In this document: positions 1-6,597 of the stretch, piece by piece | Numbering within the stretch: position 1 is the stretch's first letter | Layout of the letters: each line of letters starts with the position of its first letter | Assembly (NCBI GenBank): GCA_964412395.1 | Contig: CAYPOY010000296.1 | Location: 1 to 6,598, forward strand | Direction of reading: 5' to 3' | From: CAYPOY01 sp964412395 | Lineage (GTDB): Bacteria; Chloroflexota; Anaerolineae; B4-G1 | DNA: 6,598 bases | The notes under the pieces: model-generated | Told to the model about the DNA's origin: nothing | Databases searched by the model: none | The model's input: the letters and a program-made list of their open reading frames with translations, nothing else | Position numbers and translations under genes: made by a program

Positions 1-225
1 ATGTTAAGGTTCTTCAGTTGTGCTCAAATTTGCGAAATTCTGGTGACACTATCGGAATATGGTGACCAGATGCAACCAACGGACCTGGTTTCGCTGTGTA
101 ATTCCCTGATGCAAGACCCGGACTTGAAGGGGTACATTTCCGAAGATGCCCTGCGCGTGATTCAAAGCCTGATTGGCAAGAAAACTAAAGAGGACCGCAA
201 TCCTTCCCCTGGGGAGAACGAGTGA
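1..225 (+). CDS. Small hypothetical protein, possibly partial at the window edge
   Basis: A 74-residue reading frame that begins with ATG on the first base of the window and ends in TGA. I do not recognise a family. The central part, around residues 24-60 (MQPTDLVSLCNSLM onwards), looks like two or three amphipathic helices, and the tail is highly charged (KKTKEDRNPSPGENE). No signal peptide or membrane segment is convincing. The frame may continue upstream of the window, making this the C-terminus of a longer protein. Alternatively translation may start at the ATG at 70, which has a weak GGTG four to nine bases ahead of it. It converges on the four-gene operon across 42 nt and is therefore unlikely to be co-transcribed with it. 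The helical, non-repetitive composition favours a real gene, but this is the least certain coding call here. Confidence 0.45.
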   Translation: MLRFFSCAQICEILVTLSEYGDQMQPTDLVSLCNSLMQDPDLKGYISEDALRVIQSLIGKKTKEDRNPSPGENE

Positions 226-267
226 TTCCGATTCCGCCCTCCAGTGGAGAGAAGGCCATGCGAGAAC

Positions 268-1992
268 TCAGGTGACTCCGAGCTTGCTGCTGCGATAACG
301 TGTCGCACATACCACTTTCCTAAACGTCCTCGACACCCTGTTCTCTCCTCCAATATCAAACGTCCCCCGCACCGCCTGGGCGTTCACGCGAAACATCAGC
401 GCCTCTAAGTCCAGGTAGTCCTCCACCGTCAGTTCCGGGAACCGCTGCCGGTTGAACTGTAGGAACGGGAACAACTTGCCGTTCAGGTGTTGTAGGTCAA
501 AGCCCATATCGTCGAATAGATAGCCGCGATACTCCTCGTACAGCACCGACCCCGGCACCGGCGTGAACAGCATCGGGATCACCGACCCAATCCGGCTGGA
601 AGCAAAGATGATGCTATCCACCACGTCGCGGATGTCCTCACCCGGCGTGCCGAACAGCAGGAAAGCGTTGACCTGCATGTTGCGCAGGATGAACCCGGCA
701 TCCAGGCAGTTCTGCACCGCGCGCTCAAACATCTGGACGTTGGAGTGTGACCGGTTCCAGGATTTGATCACCTCGGCGTTGATGTTCTCCAGCGGCAGAT
801 AGACGCGCTCGAACCCAGCGTCGCGCATCAACTGGGCCAGGGGTGCGTCAACCAGCCGCACCTCAATTCCCTCTGGCGCATGCAGATGGACGTTGCTCCG
901 CAGGTCCGGGTCGCTGACGATACCCTCCAAGATGGCCCGGAAGTGATCTCGTTTGATTAAAAAGTTGTCCTCGTAGAAGGCGAACTGCCGGATGCCGTAG
1001 CGGTGGAACTTGTCGCGGATTTCCCGCAGGGCCTCGTCGCTGCCGCGCGTGCGGACCGCTATTCTCTGCCCCTGTTCGTCAGTCCAGAGCGCCTCCCGCA
1101 CTTGCTCGTCGTCGTAGAGGTTGTAGGCGTGTTGGGCGCAGTAGGCGCAGTTGAAAGGGCAGCCGCGCGTGGTCGTGAGGATGGCGTAAGGCGGGCCGTA
1201 GTGGTGCCTGTCGGTGACGGCGGTTTCGTGCCCCGGCTCGCCTGGCCCGGGGCCGTGGTAGTACCGCGAGTCGGGGATGTGCGGCTCGTAGTACAAATCC
1301 AGGTCCAGATCGAGCCAGGACGCCTCGGGAATCTCGCCCACCACGATCAGGTCTTGCCCTGAGCTTGCCGAAGGGCCGCGCCCGTCGTTCAGGTCCAGAT
1401 CACAGCCCAGCGCGGTTTCGAATGACAGTCCCTTTTCGGCCAGTTTGTCCTGCAAGTGCTTCGAGGCCAGGGTGGGATAGATGCCGCCGATGCATATCCG
1501 CGCCGACGGAAAGACCTCCTTGCACAGCGCCGCCACATCTACCGTGCTCTCCCACCAGTAGGTCATAACGGACGTGATCCACACTTCGTCGGGGGTGAAT
1601 ACATTCTCTGGGAACAGCATCTGCGTCCGGGCTGGCTCACCGCTGCCGGACACAACTTCCGTGATGCCCGCCATCGCCAGGAGTTCCTGCCGCAGGTCTT
1701 CCAGGTTGGTGCCAAAGACAAACTTGAAGCGTTGGTTGGGGAGAAGCCGGCCCTGCGTCCTACGGAACTCCCGGTAAGGGATTTCCGTCGTTGAACAGAG
1801 TTCCACCACCGATTTGGTCTTCTTCGGCACGTTACCTTTGGCATTTGGAAACAAACAGTCAATCAGGCGCGTTTCGTAACCCTGCTGCTTCAAATAGGTG
1901 CCGACCTTGAGCAACCCGTGGGGCTGGCTCCACTCGGCCCAGTATTGCACGTCATACACCGGCGGGTTGATCAACAGCGCCCGCTTGCTCAT
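268..1992 (-). CDS. B12-binding-type radical SAM protein (catalytic member of a tandem pair)
   Basis: A 574-residue protein with the layout of class B (cobalamin-binding-domain) radical SAM enzymes. Residues 1-175 form a Rossmann-like B12-binding-type domain: LLINPP near the start, VWITSVMTYWW at about 137-147 and IGGIYPTL at about 168-175. The radical SAM core follows, with CPFNCAYC giving the 4Fe-4S ligands C278, C282 and C285 (CX3CX2C). Further on come YEDNFL (about 340-345) and LFGTPGED (about 446-453), a GxPGE-like element typical of these enzymes. No DxHxxG cobalamin motif is visible, so B12 binding is inferred from fold only; many class B members also lack it. The substrate is unknown. 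The start at 1992 is chosen over the ATG at 2001 because AGGAG sits 9 nt ahead of it but directly abuts the other. The start overlaps the stop of the upstream paralogue as ATGA, so translation is probably coupled. Residues 206-213 (GPSASSGQ) are encoded by a dispersed-repeat sequence. Last gene of the operon. Confidence 0.9.
   Translation of the reverse strand: MSKRALLINPPVYDVQYWAEWSQPHGLLKVGTYLKQQGYETRLIDCLFPNAKGNVPKKTKSVVELCSTTEIPYREFRRTQGRLLPNQRFKFVFGTNLEDLRQELLAMAGITEVVSGSGEPARTQMLFPENVFTPDEVWITSVMTYWWESTVDVAALCKEVFPSARICIGGIYPTLASKHLQDKLAEKGLSFETALGCDLDLNDGRGPSASSGQDLIVVGEIPEASWLDLDLDLYYEPHIPDSRYYHGPGPGEPGHETAVTDRHHYGPPYAILTTTRGCPFNCAYCAQHAYNLYDDEQVREALWTDEQGQRIAVRTRGSDEALREIRDKFHRYGIRQFAFYEDNFLIKRDHFRAILEGIVSDPDLRSNVHLHAPEGIEVRLVDAPLAQLMRDAGFERVYLPLENINAEVIKSWNRSHSNVQMFERAVQNCLDAGFILRNMQVNAFLLFGTPGEDIRDVVDSIIFASSRIGSVIPMLFTPVPGSVLYEEYRGYLFDDMGFDLQHLNGKLFPFLQFNRQRFPELTVEDYLDLEALMFRVNAQAVRGTFDIGGENRVSRTFRKVVCATRYRSSKLGVT
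1300..1400. repeat. Pair of 11-bp direct repeats flanking the dispersed-repeat copy
   Basis: CAGGTCCAGAT occurs at 1300-1310 and again at 1390-1400, exactly 90 nt apart and in the same reading frame. Each copy encodes DLDL on the minus strand. The interval contains the dispersed-repeat copy. It could mark an insertion or slippage event, or simply two acidic/leucine patches written with the same codons. Confidence 0.4.
1357..1375. repeat. Dispersed-repeat-like 19-mer inside the radical SAM gene
   Basis: The plus strand reads CCCTGAGCTTGCCGAAGGG, with GCCCT/AGGGC as terminal inverted arms if one flanking base is included on each side. It closely resembles the CCCTGAGCTTGTCGAAGGG family that I recall as a very abundant small repeat in environmental bacterial genomes, where it often shows up in proteins as PSTSSGQ-like peptides. 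Here it is read in frame as GPSASSGQ, in the linker between the B12-type domain and the radical SAM core. Only one copy is visible in this window, so the repeat status rests on recollection. Confidence 0.65.
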
Positions 1993-3311
1993 ATATCCCA
2001 TCTCCTGCCAGCCAGCGACTCCCGAATGACCTTCGCAAGATAGGTATCCCCCAGGAAATCAAAGGTGTGGGCACGTACTTTCATGTTCAGGAAAGCGGTC
2101 ATCCGGTACAAGTCCTCGTAATCGCTCCTGACGATGCCATTCAACCCGGCATACGGCAACCGGTGCGGGCTGACGTCTTGCGGCTCGATCCGAGTGACCT
2201 GGGAAGCCAACAGCACGTAGTCGTCGCTGCCGGGCGTGGGCGAATAGGGCTTGGGAATGACCATCCCGACGAGTTGGAGTATCTTGAGCGCGTTCCACAC
2301 CAGTTTGTCCAGGTCGTCGTCCGGGCGGCCGATCCAGAGGAACCCCGAAAAGTAGTGGCTGCGCGACTCCCAGCCCGCCCCCCGCTGCGAGACGAACCCT
2401 GCGCGCTCGCAGGCCCGCATCATAGCCTGGTACAGCGCTTCGTCCACAATCCCGTCCTCGTCCAAGGCCGGCTCAAAGTGCAACTCACTGAAATGCGCAT
2501 CGGCCAGCAGTTGCGCGTGGTCAATGGGGAAGTCTCGCGTTTGCACGCCACAGATGCCGTGAAACCAGAGTTTCCACTCTTGTTCTATTACCTCCTGGAG
2601 AACAGGCTTCAGGCGTGCGTCAAAGTCCTCAAAGAGATTGTCATTGAAAAAGACGAAATGAGAAGTCCCGCGTTCGAGCGCGCGGGCGATTTCGTCCAAC
2701 GAATCTGGGCTGCGCAGGTCCAACGCACAGAACCTCAGTTCGCGGTCCCCGTAAAGCGAGAAATCGGCGGGCCAGTCGGCCAAATCAAGCTGGTCTTCGA
2801 CGACAATATCCACGTTCGGGCAGAACTGAGCAGCGTGCCGCGTCTCCAGGACGGGATAGTTGCCGTACAGCACCACGGTGGGGCGTTTCAGCCTGTTCTT
2901 GACCCGGTCGGCGACCAGCGGGACCGCCTGCCACCAGAATGAGGTCAGCGTGGTAATCCACACGCTGTCCGGTATCCAGTCTTGGCTGGCCAGCGTCTTC
3001 AGGTAAGTGTCGAAAGTCTCCCAGGATTGGCCAAAGTGCCAGCGAATCGGCACGCCGGGCAGCAGGTCATCCTCGATCCTGGAATGTCGCCGAGGCACCC
3101 TGCCCTTTGGCGACGGCAGCATGAAGTCGAATAGTTTGACCTCACAGCCGTGCATCTTCTTCAGGGCGGCCCCCAACTTAAGCAGGTCGAGCGGCTGGTT
3201 CCACTTGACCCAGGGGTAGCGGCTGTCAATCACCGGAGGGTTAATCAGGAGCACCCTGCCCTGGGTCTGCTCTATCGCCCTCTGGGCGGAAAGAACTTGG
3301 GGTCTACTCAT
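1989..3311 (-). CDS. Radical-SAM-like paralogue lacking the 4Fe-4S cysteines
   Basis: A 440-residue protein that is clearly a paralogue of the next gene. Shared blocks include LLINPP followed by a WxQPxxLLKxG element (residues 21-47), VWITTLTSFWW (117-127), NYPVLETRH (151-159), FFNDNLF (221-227), a GFLWIGRPDDD segment (322-332), PTPGS (358-362) and a C-terminal HTFDFLGDTY (415-424). Where the partner has its CX3CX2C loop, this protein runs from SLYGDRELRFCALDLR into a helix with no cysteine cluster, and it is about 134 residues shorter. It therefore should not bind a radical SAM 4Fe-4S cluster. I infer a non-catalytic partner, scaffold or substrate-binding subunit. The reading frame is intact with no frameshift, which argues against decay. 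It starts 12 nt after the ATPase stop with only a weak GAGA ahead of it, and overlaps the catalytic paralogue by 4 nt. Automated annotation may call it hypothetical or cobalamin-binding. Confidence 0.85.
   Translation of the reverse strand: MSRPQVLSAQRAIEQTQGRVLLINPPVIDSRYPWVKWNQPLDLLKLGAALKKMHGCEVKLFDFMLPSPKGRVPRRHSRIEDDLLPGVPIRWHFGQSWETFDTYLKTLASQDWIPDSVWITTLTSFWWQAVPLVADRVKNRLKRPTVVLYGNYPVLETRHAAQFCPNVDIVVEDQLDLADWPADFSLYGDRELRFCALDLRSPDSLDEIARALERGTSHFVFFNDNLFEDFDARLKPVLQEVIEQEWKLWFHGICGVQTRDFPIDHAQLLADAHFSELHFEPALDEDGIVDEALYQAMMRACERAGFVSQRGAGWESRSHYFSGFLWIGRPDDDLDKLVWNALKILQLVGMVIPKPYSPTPGSDDYVLLASQVTRIEPQDVSPHRLPYAGLNGIVRSDYEDLYRMTAFLNMKVRAHTFDFLGDTYLAKVIRESLAGRRWDI
2002..2006 (-). promoter_or_regulatory. 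Ribosome binding site that fixes the start of the catalytic radical SAM gene
   Basis: AGGAG on the minus strand lies inside the 3' end of the upstream paralogue. It is 9 nt from the ATG at 1992 and has zero spacing to the ATG at 2001, so 1992 is the usable start. Confidence 0.7.
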
Positions 3312-3323
3312 TTTCGCGGCATC

Positions 3324-5339
3324 TCAGACCATGAAGGAGAGCATACGGTGGGCCAGATTCATCATCAGGTCCACGTCGCCATTGGCAGCCAGGTAGGCGA
3401 TGCGCCAGGAAAGAGCGGATTTCACAAACATCGTGTCTCCCATCTTGCTTCGAGTGGGGTGCATCCAGTTAATGTAGATGATATTCGTCGAAAAATCAAT
3501 CTCACACACCGGGTCGTCCGGCTTGCCATCCCGCAGACTGATTTTCAAGTCCCGGCCAAGAATGTACAGCGACGAGTTCCACATATCAGCGTTGCGATTA
3601 AGCCGCACAATGCTATGCTCTACATCTAGTTCATAATCCTCCGCCACAGAATCAGAAAGCTCAAGTGTGCAGTTCCCAATCGTGCTCGGTAACTGAACCT
3701 GGTATTCAGGAACGTGCGTCAATCCATTGGCTACGATGTCAGAACGAGAAAACATACGGCGCAAGGTACGGCCATAGCGTGACCCGACAGACAGCCCAGT
3801 AAGCGTCTGCGAGACGTCCAAGAATGCCTCTCGACGCCGCCTGGCCTCTTGCACGATCCGCGTCACAGACGACTCGACGCTGTGCTGCTCCCATAGCCGT
3901 TTCAACACATGCCCCAACGCACCTAGTTCTACCACTCCATCACCGACCAGATGGCGGCGCAGTGCCTGAAATTGAGCGTTTTCAGCGTAGAATCCCGCCC
4001 GGCCTGGCGTGATCGCGCTGACCGCATCCAACCCTTGCGTGACAATGATTTCTCCCATCACCTGGCTCAGGAACGAACGGTATTTGACCGGCAAGTCGTT
4101 TGCTATTCCCAGGAAATCGGGGATGCCGATCTCGACCCCGCGCACTCGGATGGCAATGCCACGCAACTCGGCGGGGAAGATGGGCTGCGAGAAGCCCAGC
4201 AAATACCCTTGTGCCACCAATCCATTTGATTCAATGCGGACTGGATGCCGGACTAAAATGGACTGTTCCGTCTCGGCAACATTCATCTCCCTCAATAGTG
4301 GGCGCTTGAGTTCGTGCGTTTCATTGCCCATGTCTATCACCTTGATGGTGAAAGGTGTCGGTGACATGGGAATCATGAGTGCTTTCAGACCGTGCCGTTC
4401 AAGCTCTTGAGAGGATAGGTCGTAGGAGATTGGAACGCTACGGCTTAGGCGCCAGAGGAAGCGATTTAACCCACTGGCAGAGGCCACGTTGCGTACCCGC
4501 CCCCGTCGTTGCGGAGCCTGCAACTCGCGCTGAGCAAACTCGCGCAGATGTAACGTAACACGGGTACAAGACGACTTTTCAGTATTGGAAACAAGACGAA
4601 CTTGACAAAAGTCCTCGAGTGCCTCCAGATTATGATCATCCCCCAGGTCAAGTAGATAGTCGTAATCAATTATTGCCTGCAGGTCCACCGTGGAGCAGTC
4701 AACAGCGTGTTGGATGATCAAAGTCTGCTCTCTAAACTTGTCATACGCTTCCGCCGACAACTCAACCGCAATGCCGTCTTGGCTGTATTCATCCGGCGTC
4801 AATTCGATTGTCCCACAGCGCACCGCCTGCACGGTAGTGAACGGTTCCAATGCCCGTGCGAACGGTCCCTGGAAAAAAGGAATACGCATGGGCTGTGGAA
4901 CGCCAGGCCATGACTCCAACACTATGTCCTCAAAGCGCGTGACCACTCTATCGGTGTGCGAATGAACCTCGACTATACGGCAATAACGTGCCACAGCGAG
5001 GAAGCCGATGCCTTTACGTCCAATCGGTCGCCGTCCGCCAGGGGTCAAGTCTTCGCCCCGTCGTTGCGTACTGCCACCGATGCGAATGTACTCGCTCTGG
5101 AATTCGAAGGGTGTCATCCCTAGCCCATCATCCTCGACCGTAATCGTGCTCAGGTCTGGGGAAAGATGGATTGTGACCAAGGTTGCGTCTGCGTCGTAGG
5201 CGTTGCTGACCAATTCTTTGAACGCGCTGACAAAAGTGGGATAGATCCCCGAGAGTTCGCGGATGGTGTTGGGCGCCACTCCGCTGATTTGCAAGGGCAG
5301 GTCTGTGGAGTATGGTTCTTGTGATGTCAATGTGTCCAT
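3324..5339 (-). CDS. GHKL-family ATPase (MORC/Hsp90-like, HATPase_c_3 type)
   Basis: A 671-residue protein with an N-terminal Bergerat-fold ATPase. The three signature boxes are present in order: the N box ELVSNAYDADA (E42, N46, D49), DDGLGM (D71, G72, G74) and GRKGIGFLA (G107, G110, G112). The spacing and the basic GRKGIG form resemble MORC, MutL and Hsp90 members rather than histidine kinases; there is no H-box or receiver domain. Around residues 394-460 a second conserved block (RGIAIRVRGVEIGI, then GEIIV and ITPGRAGF) resembles the transducer-like domain that follows the ATPase in this group. Residues 490-671 are of unknown function. No nuclease motif is apparent and no membrane segment is seen, so it is probably cytoplasmic. 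Such proteins dimerise on ATP binding and often act on DNA; its exact target is unknown. It begins 10 nt after the DGQHR gene, with AGGTG overlapping that gene's stop codon. Its codon third positions look richer in A and T than those of the radical SAM genes. Confidence 0.9.
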   Translation of the reverse strand: MDTLTSQEPYSTDLPLQISGVAPNTIRELSGIYPTFVSAFKELVSNAYDADATLVTIHLSPDLSTITVEDDGLGMTPFEFQSEYIRIGGSTQRRGEDLTPGGRRPIGRKGIGFLAVARYCRIVEVHSHTDRVVTRFEDIVLESWPGVPQPMRIPFFQGPFARALEPFTTVQAVRCGTIELTPDEYSQDGIAVELSAEAYDKFREQTLIIQHAVDCSTVDLQAIIDYDYLLDLGDDHNLEALEDFCQVRLVSNTEKSSCTRVTLHLREFAQRELQAPQRRGRVRNVASASGLNRFLWRLSRSVPISYDLSSQELERHGLKALMIPMSPTPFTIKVIDMGNETHELKRPLLREMNVAETEQSILVRHPVRIESNGLVAQGYLLGFSQPIFPAELRGIAIRVRGVEIGIPDFLGIANDLPVKYRSFLSQVMGEIIVTQGLDAVSAITPGRAGFYAENAQFQALRRHLVGDGVVELGALGHVLKRLWEQHSVESSVTRIVQEARRRREAFLDVSQTLTGLSVGSRYGRTLRRMFSRSDIVANGLTHVPEYQVQLPSTIGNCTLELSDSVAEDYELDVEHSIVRLNRNADMWNSSLYILGRDLKISLRDGKPDDPVCEIDFSTNIIYINWMHPTRSKMGDTMFVKSALSWRIAYLAANGDVDLMMNLAHRMLSFMV

Positions 5340-5346
5340 CTTTGTT

Positions 5347-5351
5347 CACCT
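5347..5351 (-). promoter_or_regulatory. Ribosome binding site of the GHKL ATPase gene, overlapping the upstream stop
   Basis: AGGTG on the minus strand, 7 nt before the ATG at 5339. Its first two bases are the last two of the TAG stop of the DGQHR gene, so a ribosome terminating there would sit on the site. This supports coupled translation. Confidence 0.65.
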
Positions 5352-6378
5352 ATTTTGCTATCGTCACGCTGATTTTGGGCAGTCGGCCGATCAATACGGC
5401 TGTGGCCTCTTTGCAGCCCTTCATCCCGCCCAATGCCCGGAAGGGGCTGGTGTCACGGTGCCAGTCAAAACCTGCCAAGGGACTCAGGTACTCTTGCATA
5501 CGCTCCTGGGAAAAGTCGCCGCCATTGGCCGCACATAGTTCAAAGACATACGCTGCCACCTGGGACAGAGTGTATACCCCCAACGTCTTGAGCAGGACGT
5601 GGCGTCGGGGTTCGCTCCATGCGTCTGGGAACATATCGCGGGTGACGCTCCAAAATCGCTTGAGGAGCAGCACCTGGTCGTTTAGCTCCATCGTCTGGAA
5701 AAAACCGTGCTGGCGCAGCAGCGGTTTCAAAGCATTGGCGAACGAGGCCAGGTTGACCGGGCGATGCATCCCCTTAGCCCCGGTCATATTGACGCGCTCA
5801 AGCCAAGGCGAATCCGGGTCGCGGTTCAACTGATACACAATGTCGTGAGCCTTAATTTTCCAGTCTTGAGGGTTTTCGCGCAACTCACCCAGCAGGCTCA
5901 GCGTCAGGCTGGTGTTGACGCCCTTTTGCGTATCGTTGATGACCGAAAAGTTGACCATTTCCTGGCGGCGGGGCAGGTTCTCGAAGAAAACGACAGGCAC
6001 CGCAAACTTGCGCTCCGTGTACTCGAACCCTCCCATCCGATGCTGACCGTCTACAATCCAGGCCGCGCCCTTGCGATTGGGAATTAGCAGCGTCCCTTGC
6101 AAGCCATTCTCTGTGTTGCTGGAGAAAGTCGAGCTACCTCTCAAGTTGAGCAATATACTGCCTGGCAGAGCCGAAGTCGGTTCGTTGATGAATTCGGCGA
6201 TGCGCCGGCAGCGCGTTTCATCCCGGTGACGTTGGTAACCGTTGGGATTGGTCTGCTCGTCGCGCACATCTACGTTGGCGATCTGAGCAAGGTCCGATGA
6301 ATCCATCACGCCCACGAACATCACTTGACCATTCTGCTCAAACCGAGCTACTTGGACCTGGATTGTTTCATCTGGCAT
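5350..6378 (-). CDS. DGQHR-domain protein (DndB/DpdB-like)
   Basis: A 342-residue protein carrying the diagnostic DGQHR motif at residues 110-114 (WIVDGQHRMGGF) and the second conserved element FSVINDTQKGVN at about 144-155, which fits the F..IN..QK.V pattern of the family. An N-terminal segment with RHRDETRCRRIAEFI (about 50-64) matches the basic helix usually ahead of the motif. Family members include DndB, a DNA-binding repressor of the dnd phosphorothioation operon, and DpdB of the 7-deazaguanine DNA modification system, so a DNA-associated role is likely. No dndCDE, dpdA or sspBCD homologue is present in the window. The frame extends upstream to an ATG at 6444, but I prefer 6378: GGAG lies 7 nt ahead of it, the extra 22 residues (RLLLTLLLPRCLW and so on) look non-native, and the promoter -35 and -10 boxes would lie inside or next to the longer form. 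First gene of the operon and possibly its regulator. Confidence 0.9.
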   Translation of the reverse strand: MPDETIQVQVARFEQNGQVMFVGVMDSSDLAQIANVDVRDEQTNPNGYQRHRDETRCRRIAEFINEPTSALPGSILLNLRGSSTFSSNTENGLQGTLLIPNRKGAAWIVDGQHRMGGFEYTERKFAVPVVFFENLPRRQEMVNFSVINDTQKGVNTSLTLSLLGELRENPQDWKIKAHDIVYQLNRDPDSPWLERVNMTGAKGMHRPVNLASFANALKPLLRQHGFFQTMELNDQVLLLKRFWSVTRDMFPDAWSEPRRHVLLKTLGVYTLSQVAAYVFELCAANGGDFSQERMQEYLSPLAGFDWHRDTSPFRALGGMKGCKEATAVLIGRLPKISVTIAK

Positions 6379-6385
6379 GACTAGT

Positions 6386-6389
6386 CTCC
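6386..6389 (-). promoter_or_regulatory. Ribosome binding site of the DGQHR gene
   Basis: GGAG on the minus strand, 7 nt ahead of the ATG at 6378. It decides the start, because the longer alternative from 6444 lacks a site inside the transcript predicted from the promoter at 6410-6437. Confidence 0.7.
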
Positions 6390-6409
6390 AGAGGCATCGG
6401 GGTAAGAGT

Positions 6410-6437
6410 AGTGTAAGCAAAAGTCGCGAATTGTCAA
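6410..6437 (-). promoter_or_regulatory. Sigma-70-type promoter of the four-gene operon
   Basis: On the minus strand a perfect -35 hexamer TTGACA (6437-6432) is followed after 16 nt by TACACT (6415-6410), which matches the -10 consensus at four of six positions. Transcription would begin a few bases beyond, near 6403, leaving a short leader of about 25 nt before the ATG at 6378. The spacer and the flank upstream of the -35 contain GTCGCGA-type repeats, which would suit repression by a bound protein. Confidence 0.6.
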
Positions 6438-6475
6438 GTCGCAAACAACAGGTCGCGATCTATCAAAAGTCACAG
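6423..6475. repeat. Cluster of GTCGCGA-type direct repeats over the operon promoter
   Basis: On the plus strand GTCGCGA (6423-6429), GTCGCAA (6438-6444) and GTCGCGA (6452-6458) recur at 15 and 14 nt intervals, with a weaker GTCACAG at 6469-6475. Most copies are preceded by A-rich bases. The first copy falls in the spacer between the -35 and -10 boxes and the second abuts the -35, so a protein bound here would block RNA polymerase. This arrangement suggests an operator, with the operon's own DGQHR protein as one candidate binder. Confidence 0.5.
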
Positions 6476-6508
6476 GCTGTGATGGTCGCTGTCGTCTCCT
6501 CATGCTAC

Positions 6509-6525
6509 ATAGCTGGTATAGCTAT
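6509..6525. repeat. Short inverted repeat upstream of the operon promoter
   Basis: Perfect 6-bp arms ATAGCT (6509-6514) and AGCTAT (6520-6525) are separated by 5 nt. The size suits a dimeric regulator's half-sites, but arms this short and AT-rich arise easily by chance. Confidence 0.3.
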
Positions 6526-6545
6526 ATCCCAAATTTCCCAATACG

Positions 6546-6597
6546 CGTTGACTCACGAATAAAGGTTACCGAAATGATTCGTTGACTCACGAGTAAA
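6546..6597. repeat. Two 18-bp direct repeats at the right edge, 34-nt period
   Basis: CGTTGACTCACGAATAAA (6546-6563) and CGTTGACTCACGAGTAAA (6580-6597) differ at one position. The spacing start to start is 34 nt, just over three helical turns. The second copy ends one base before the window does, so the series may continue. They could be regulator sites for the operon or for a gene beyond the edge, or part of a tandem array. The 16-nt interval is too short for a CRISPR spacer. Confidence 0.6.

Noticed and set aside
205..215. TCCCC-T-GGGGA inverted repeat near the end of the small plus-strand gene.
   Set aside because: It has a one-base centre, lies inside the coding frame and has no T-run, so it is probably chance.
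239..249. CTCC-AGT-GGAG hairpin between the convergent genes as a terminator.
   Set aside because: The stem is only 4 bp and no T-run follows on either strand, so I do not call a terminator.
1003..1362. Plus-strand frames around 1003-1794 rich in Val, Arg and Ala.
   Set aside because: They are antisense to the radical SAM core, including the cysteine motif. The low-complexity composition is typical of a shadow of a GC-rich gene.
1483..1992. Classical DxHxxG cobalamin-binding motif in the N-terminal domain of the catalytic radical SAM protein.
   Set aside because: No such motif is visible. The B12-type assignment rests on the overall LLINPP/VWITS/GGIYPT pattern, so cobalamin binding is left as inference.
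2067..2942. A long plus-strand reading frame of 291 codons.
   Set aside because: It lies entirely antisense to the radical-SAM-like gene, has no recognisable domain, and its residues mirror the codon structure of the opposite strand, whose protein has clear paralogy to its neighbour.
6379..6444. N-terminal extension of the DGQHR protein to the ATG at 6444.
   Set aside because: The predicted transcript begins downstream of 6444, the extra residues are leucine-rich and unlike the family, and the start at 6378 has a good ribosome binding site.
6377..6562. Plus-strand 61-codon frame in the upstream region.
   Set aside because: It covers the promoter and repeat cluster, has no convincing ribosome binding site and resembles no protein I know.
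6546..6597. CRISPR array.
   Set aside because: Only two 18-bp units with a 16-nt interval are present, which is far from the usual repeat and spacer lengths, and no cas gene is seen.
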